A stretch of 6,039 nt of DNA from Nitrospinota bacterium (GTDB lineage Bacteria; Nitrospinota_A; UBA7883), in assembly GCA_029880775.1 (NCBI GenBank), contig JAOUNV010000140.1:1-6039 (forward strand). The letters are read 5' to 3'. The notes under the pieces are model-generated. The model made no database searches. It saw only the letters and a program-made list of their open reading frames with translations, and had not been told where the DNA came from. Positions 5,182-6,039 of the stretch are shown one piece after another. Within the stretch, counting starts at the first letter, position 1; every line of letters begins with the position of its first letter. The position numbers and the translations under genes are program-made.

Positions 5182-5280
5182 ATGCCGGGTCAAACCGGGC
5201 TCCGCGCCACGGCGCTCGATTACGCCCGGTCCGCCGGGCACGATGACATAGCAAAAATATTGAAGCGGGCGATCCGCTGA
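5182..5280 (+). pseudogene. Stop-separated duplicate of the terminal ankyrin repeat, copy 3
   Basis: Same layout as copy 2: ATG 5182, 32 codons, TGA 5278-5280. The product begins MPGQTGLR and its last 24 residues are identical to the true C-terminus of the lipoprotein. No ribosome binding site is visible. Identity with the genic copy at every base of the 77-base block implies recent duplication or gene conversion. Confidence 0.45.
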
Positions 5281-5282
5281 TA

Positions 5283-5292
5283 GTAGCGCTAC
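5283..5292. other. 10-bp palindrome between convergent genes
   Basis: GTAGCGCTAC is a perfect palindrome directly after the repeat array and just before the rsmE stop codon (5295-5297). No U-run follows on either strand, so it is not a convincing intrinsic terminator, although it sits where a bidirectional one would be expected. Confidence 0.25.
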
Positions 5293-5294
5293 GT

Positions 5295-6017
5295 TTACTC
5301 GCTAAAGTGATATTGCAAAGCCAGGATCGCCGCCGCCCCCGCCGTCCTGGCCCTCAGTATTCTGGCGCCCAGCGATGCGGTCCTGATCCCCATGGCGCGC
5401 AGCGAGGCCGCCTCCTCTCCGGAAAATCCCCCCTCCGGCCCGATGACAATCAACACCGAGGAAATATCGCTGACATCACGTAAGATTGATTTCATAGTGG
5501 CGCTCTCCTCCTCCCAAAATGCCACTTTCAGGTCCGCCTCCACCTCCGGCAGATGCGCCAGAGTCATGGGCGGATGAATGACGCAGGGGGTCGGTCCGCC
5601 GGAGACCTTGGCGGCGGATGCGGCTATAGATCGCCAGCGCTCCACTCTGTTGGGTATGGATTTGTCGGCGCCCACTCCTTCCACCCGGTCGGTAAGCAGC
5701 GGGATGATTTCGGTCGCGCCAAGTTCGCTGGTGATCCGCACTATATCGTCCATCGCCTTTCCTTTGGCGATCCCCTGGGCAAGTATGATTCTGGGCCCAG
5801 ATTCCTCCCGGTGCGGCATAGTCGATTCGATCCGCAGCCTGGCTTGGGTGGGGGATATCTCGATCACGGAGCATTCGTGGGATTTGCCATCGGCCAAAAC
5901 TAGGGCCATACCTCCAGGCTTCAGCCGCGCCACCTTGCACGCGTGCCGCGCTTCTCCGCCGGTGAGCAGGAGCAGGGATGGGTCTTCCGGGTCCGCCTGG
6001 CCGATGAACGCGCGCAA
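5295..6017 (-). CDS. rsmE: 16S rRNA (uracil-1498-N3)-methyltransferase RsmE
   Basis: RsmE uses S-adenosylmethionine to methylate N3 of U1498 in the 30S subunit. The 240-residue length fits the family. The N-terminal PUA-like RNA-binding domain spans about 1-70 ('GGEARHACKVARLKPG'). The SPOUT methyltransferase domain spans about 75-240, with 'GKAMDDIVRITSELGATEI' (86-104), 'RVERWRSIAASAAKVSGG' (124-141), the AdoMet-binding 'VIGPEGGFSGEE' (191-202) and the knot segment 'LGARILRARTAGAAAILALQ' (216-235). In the last segment the family usually has an acidic residue (RILRxETA); here it is Arg224. The start given is a TTG at 6015-6017, which fits the usual family N-terminus, but no Shine-Dalgarno precedes it and the frame stays open to the window edge (PLPSSGP before it), so the true start may lie upstream. 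The gene is convergent with the ankyrin lipoprotein. Confidence 0.93.
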   Translation of the reverse strand: MRAFIGQADPEDPSLLLLTGGEARHACKVARLKPGGMALVLADGKSHECSVIEISPTQARLRIESTMPHREESGPRIILAQGIAKGKAMDDIVRITSELGATEIIPLLTDRVEGVGADKSIPNRVERWRSIAASAAKVSGGPTPCVIHPPMTLAHLPEVEADLKVAFWEEESATMKSILRDVSDISSVLIVIGPEGGFSGEEAASLRAMGIRTASLGARILRARTAGAAAILALQYHFSE

Positions 6018-6039
6018 AGGCCCGCTACTTGGAAGGGGT

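Larger units (their letters stand above)
4988..5280 (+). repeat. 108-bp tandem repeat, about 2.7 copies, made from the 3' end of the ankyrin gene
   Basis: A 77-base block (gcgccacgg...atccgctga) occurs at 4988-5064, 5096-5172 and 5204-5280, with starts exactly 108 bp apart. Blocks 1 and 3 are identical; block 2 has three substitutions (one C to T and two adjacent changes, AT to CG). The 31-base linker between blocks (5065-5095 and 5173-5203) differs at one base. After block 3 the match stops almost at once (linker begins TTCG, flank begins TAGT). Since 108 is a multiple of three, all three TGA stops are in the ankyrin frame. Each block contains GCCCGG-TCCG-CCGGGC, a 6-bp stem with a 4-nt loop (5008-5023 in block 1). 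Confidence 0.95.

Noticed and set aside
4828..5254. Long minus-strand open frames through the repeat array, encoding 36-residue repeats
   Set aside because: They are antisense shadows of the ankyrin gene end and its 108-bp repeats. The GC-rich repeat simply lacks stops on the other strand, and there is no promoter or ribosome binding site.
4988..5280. CRISPR-like array
   Set aside because: The repeat block (77 bp) and the linker (31 bp, near-identical) are both conserved. CRISPR spacers would be unique, and the block is coding sequence of the ankyrin gene.
5553..5903. 116-codon plus-strand frame over rsmE
   Set aside because: Antisense shadow of a strongly recognised rsmE.

Overview
The window reads as an ordinary chromosomal segment of a Gram-negative bacterium, moderately to strongly GC-rich by eye. 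Three things suggest Gram-negative: a Fis-type nucleoid protein, a lipoprotein signal with an outer-membrane-type +2 residue, and a GT39 (ArnT-like) membrane glycosyltransferase. The Fis helix-turn-helix looks closer to forms found outside the Gammaproteobacteria (Deltaproteobacteria, Nitrospinota or Nitrospirota-like lineages), but the phylum cannot be fixed from the sequence alone.

Layout, left to right. (1) The C-terminal part of a GT39-family membrane glycosyltransferase (+) enters from the left edge and ends at 1184. (2) A complete small Fis-like regulator (-) converges on it, with 17 bp between them. (3) A gene-free stretch (1517-1861) separates the fis-like gene from a rightward gene pair. 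It holds a leftward sigma70-type promoter with an upstream A-tract, a rightward sigma70-type promoter (TTGAAA-N17-TATACT), two perfect odd-centred palindromes at and just after that promoter, and a leader of about 118 nt that could fold into a pseudoknot. (4) Two tandem paralogous genes, each of 345 codons, encode unrecognised membrane proteins: a cytoplasmic-type N-terminal domain, three predicted membrane segments and a strongly conserved C-terminal domain. (5) A separately promoted ankyrin-repeat lipoprotein follows (TGnTATAAT extended -10). (6) The 3' end of that gene is repeated as a 108-bp tandem array (4988-5280). Each later copy keeps the same reading frame and ends at the same stop codon. 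(7) rsmE (-), the 16S rRNA m3U1498 methyltransferase, converges from the right edge; its true start may lie outside the window.

The genes do not form one obvious pathway. The two paralogs very likely form one transcription unit under a regulated promoter. The Fis-like gene, the lipoprotein and rsmE look independently expressed. The parts most worth a second look are the tandem membrane-protein pair with its palindrome-bearing promoter and long leader, and the in-frame, stop-terminated duplication of the last ankyrin repeat.
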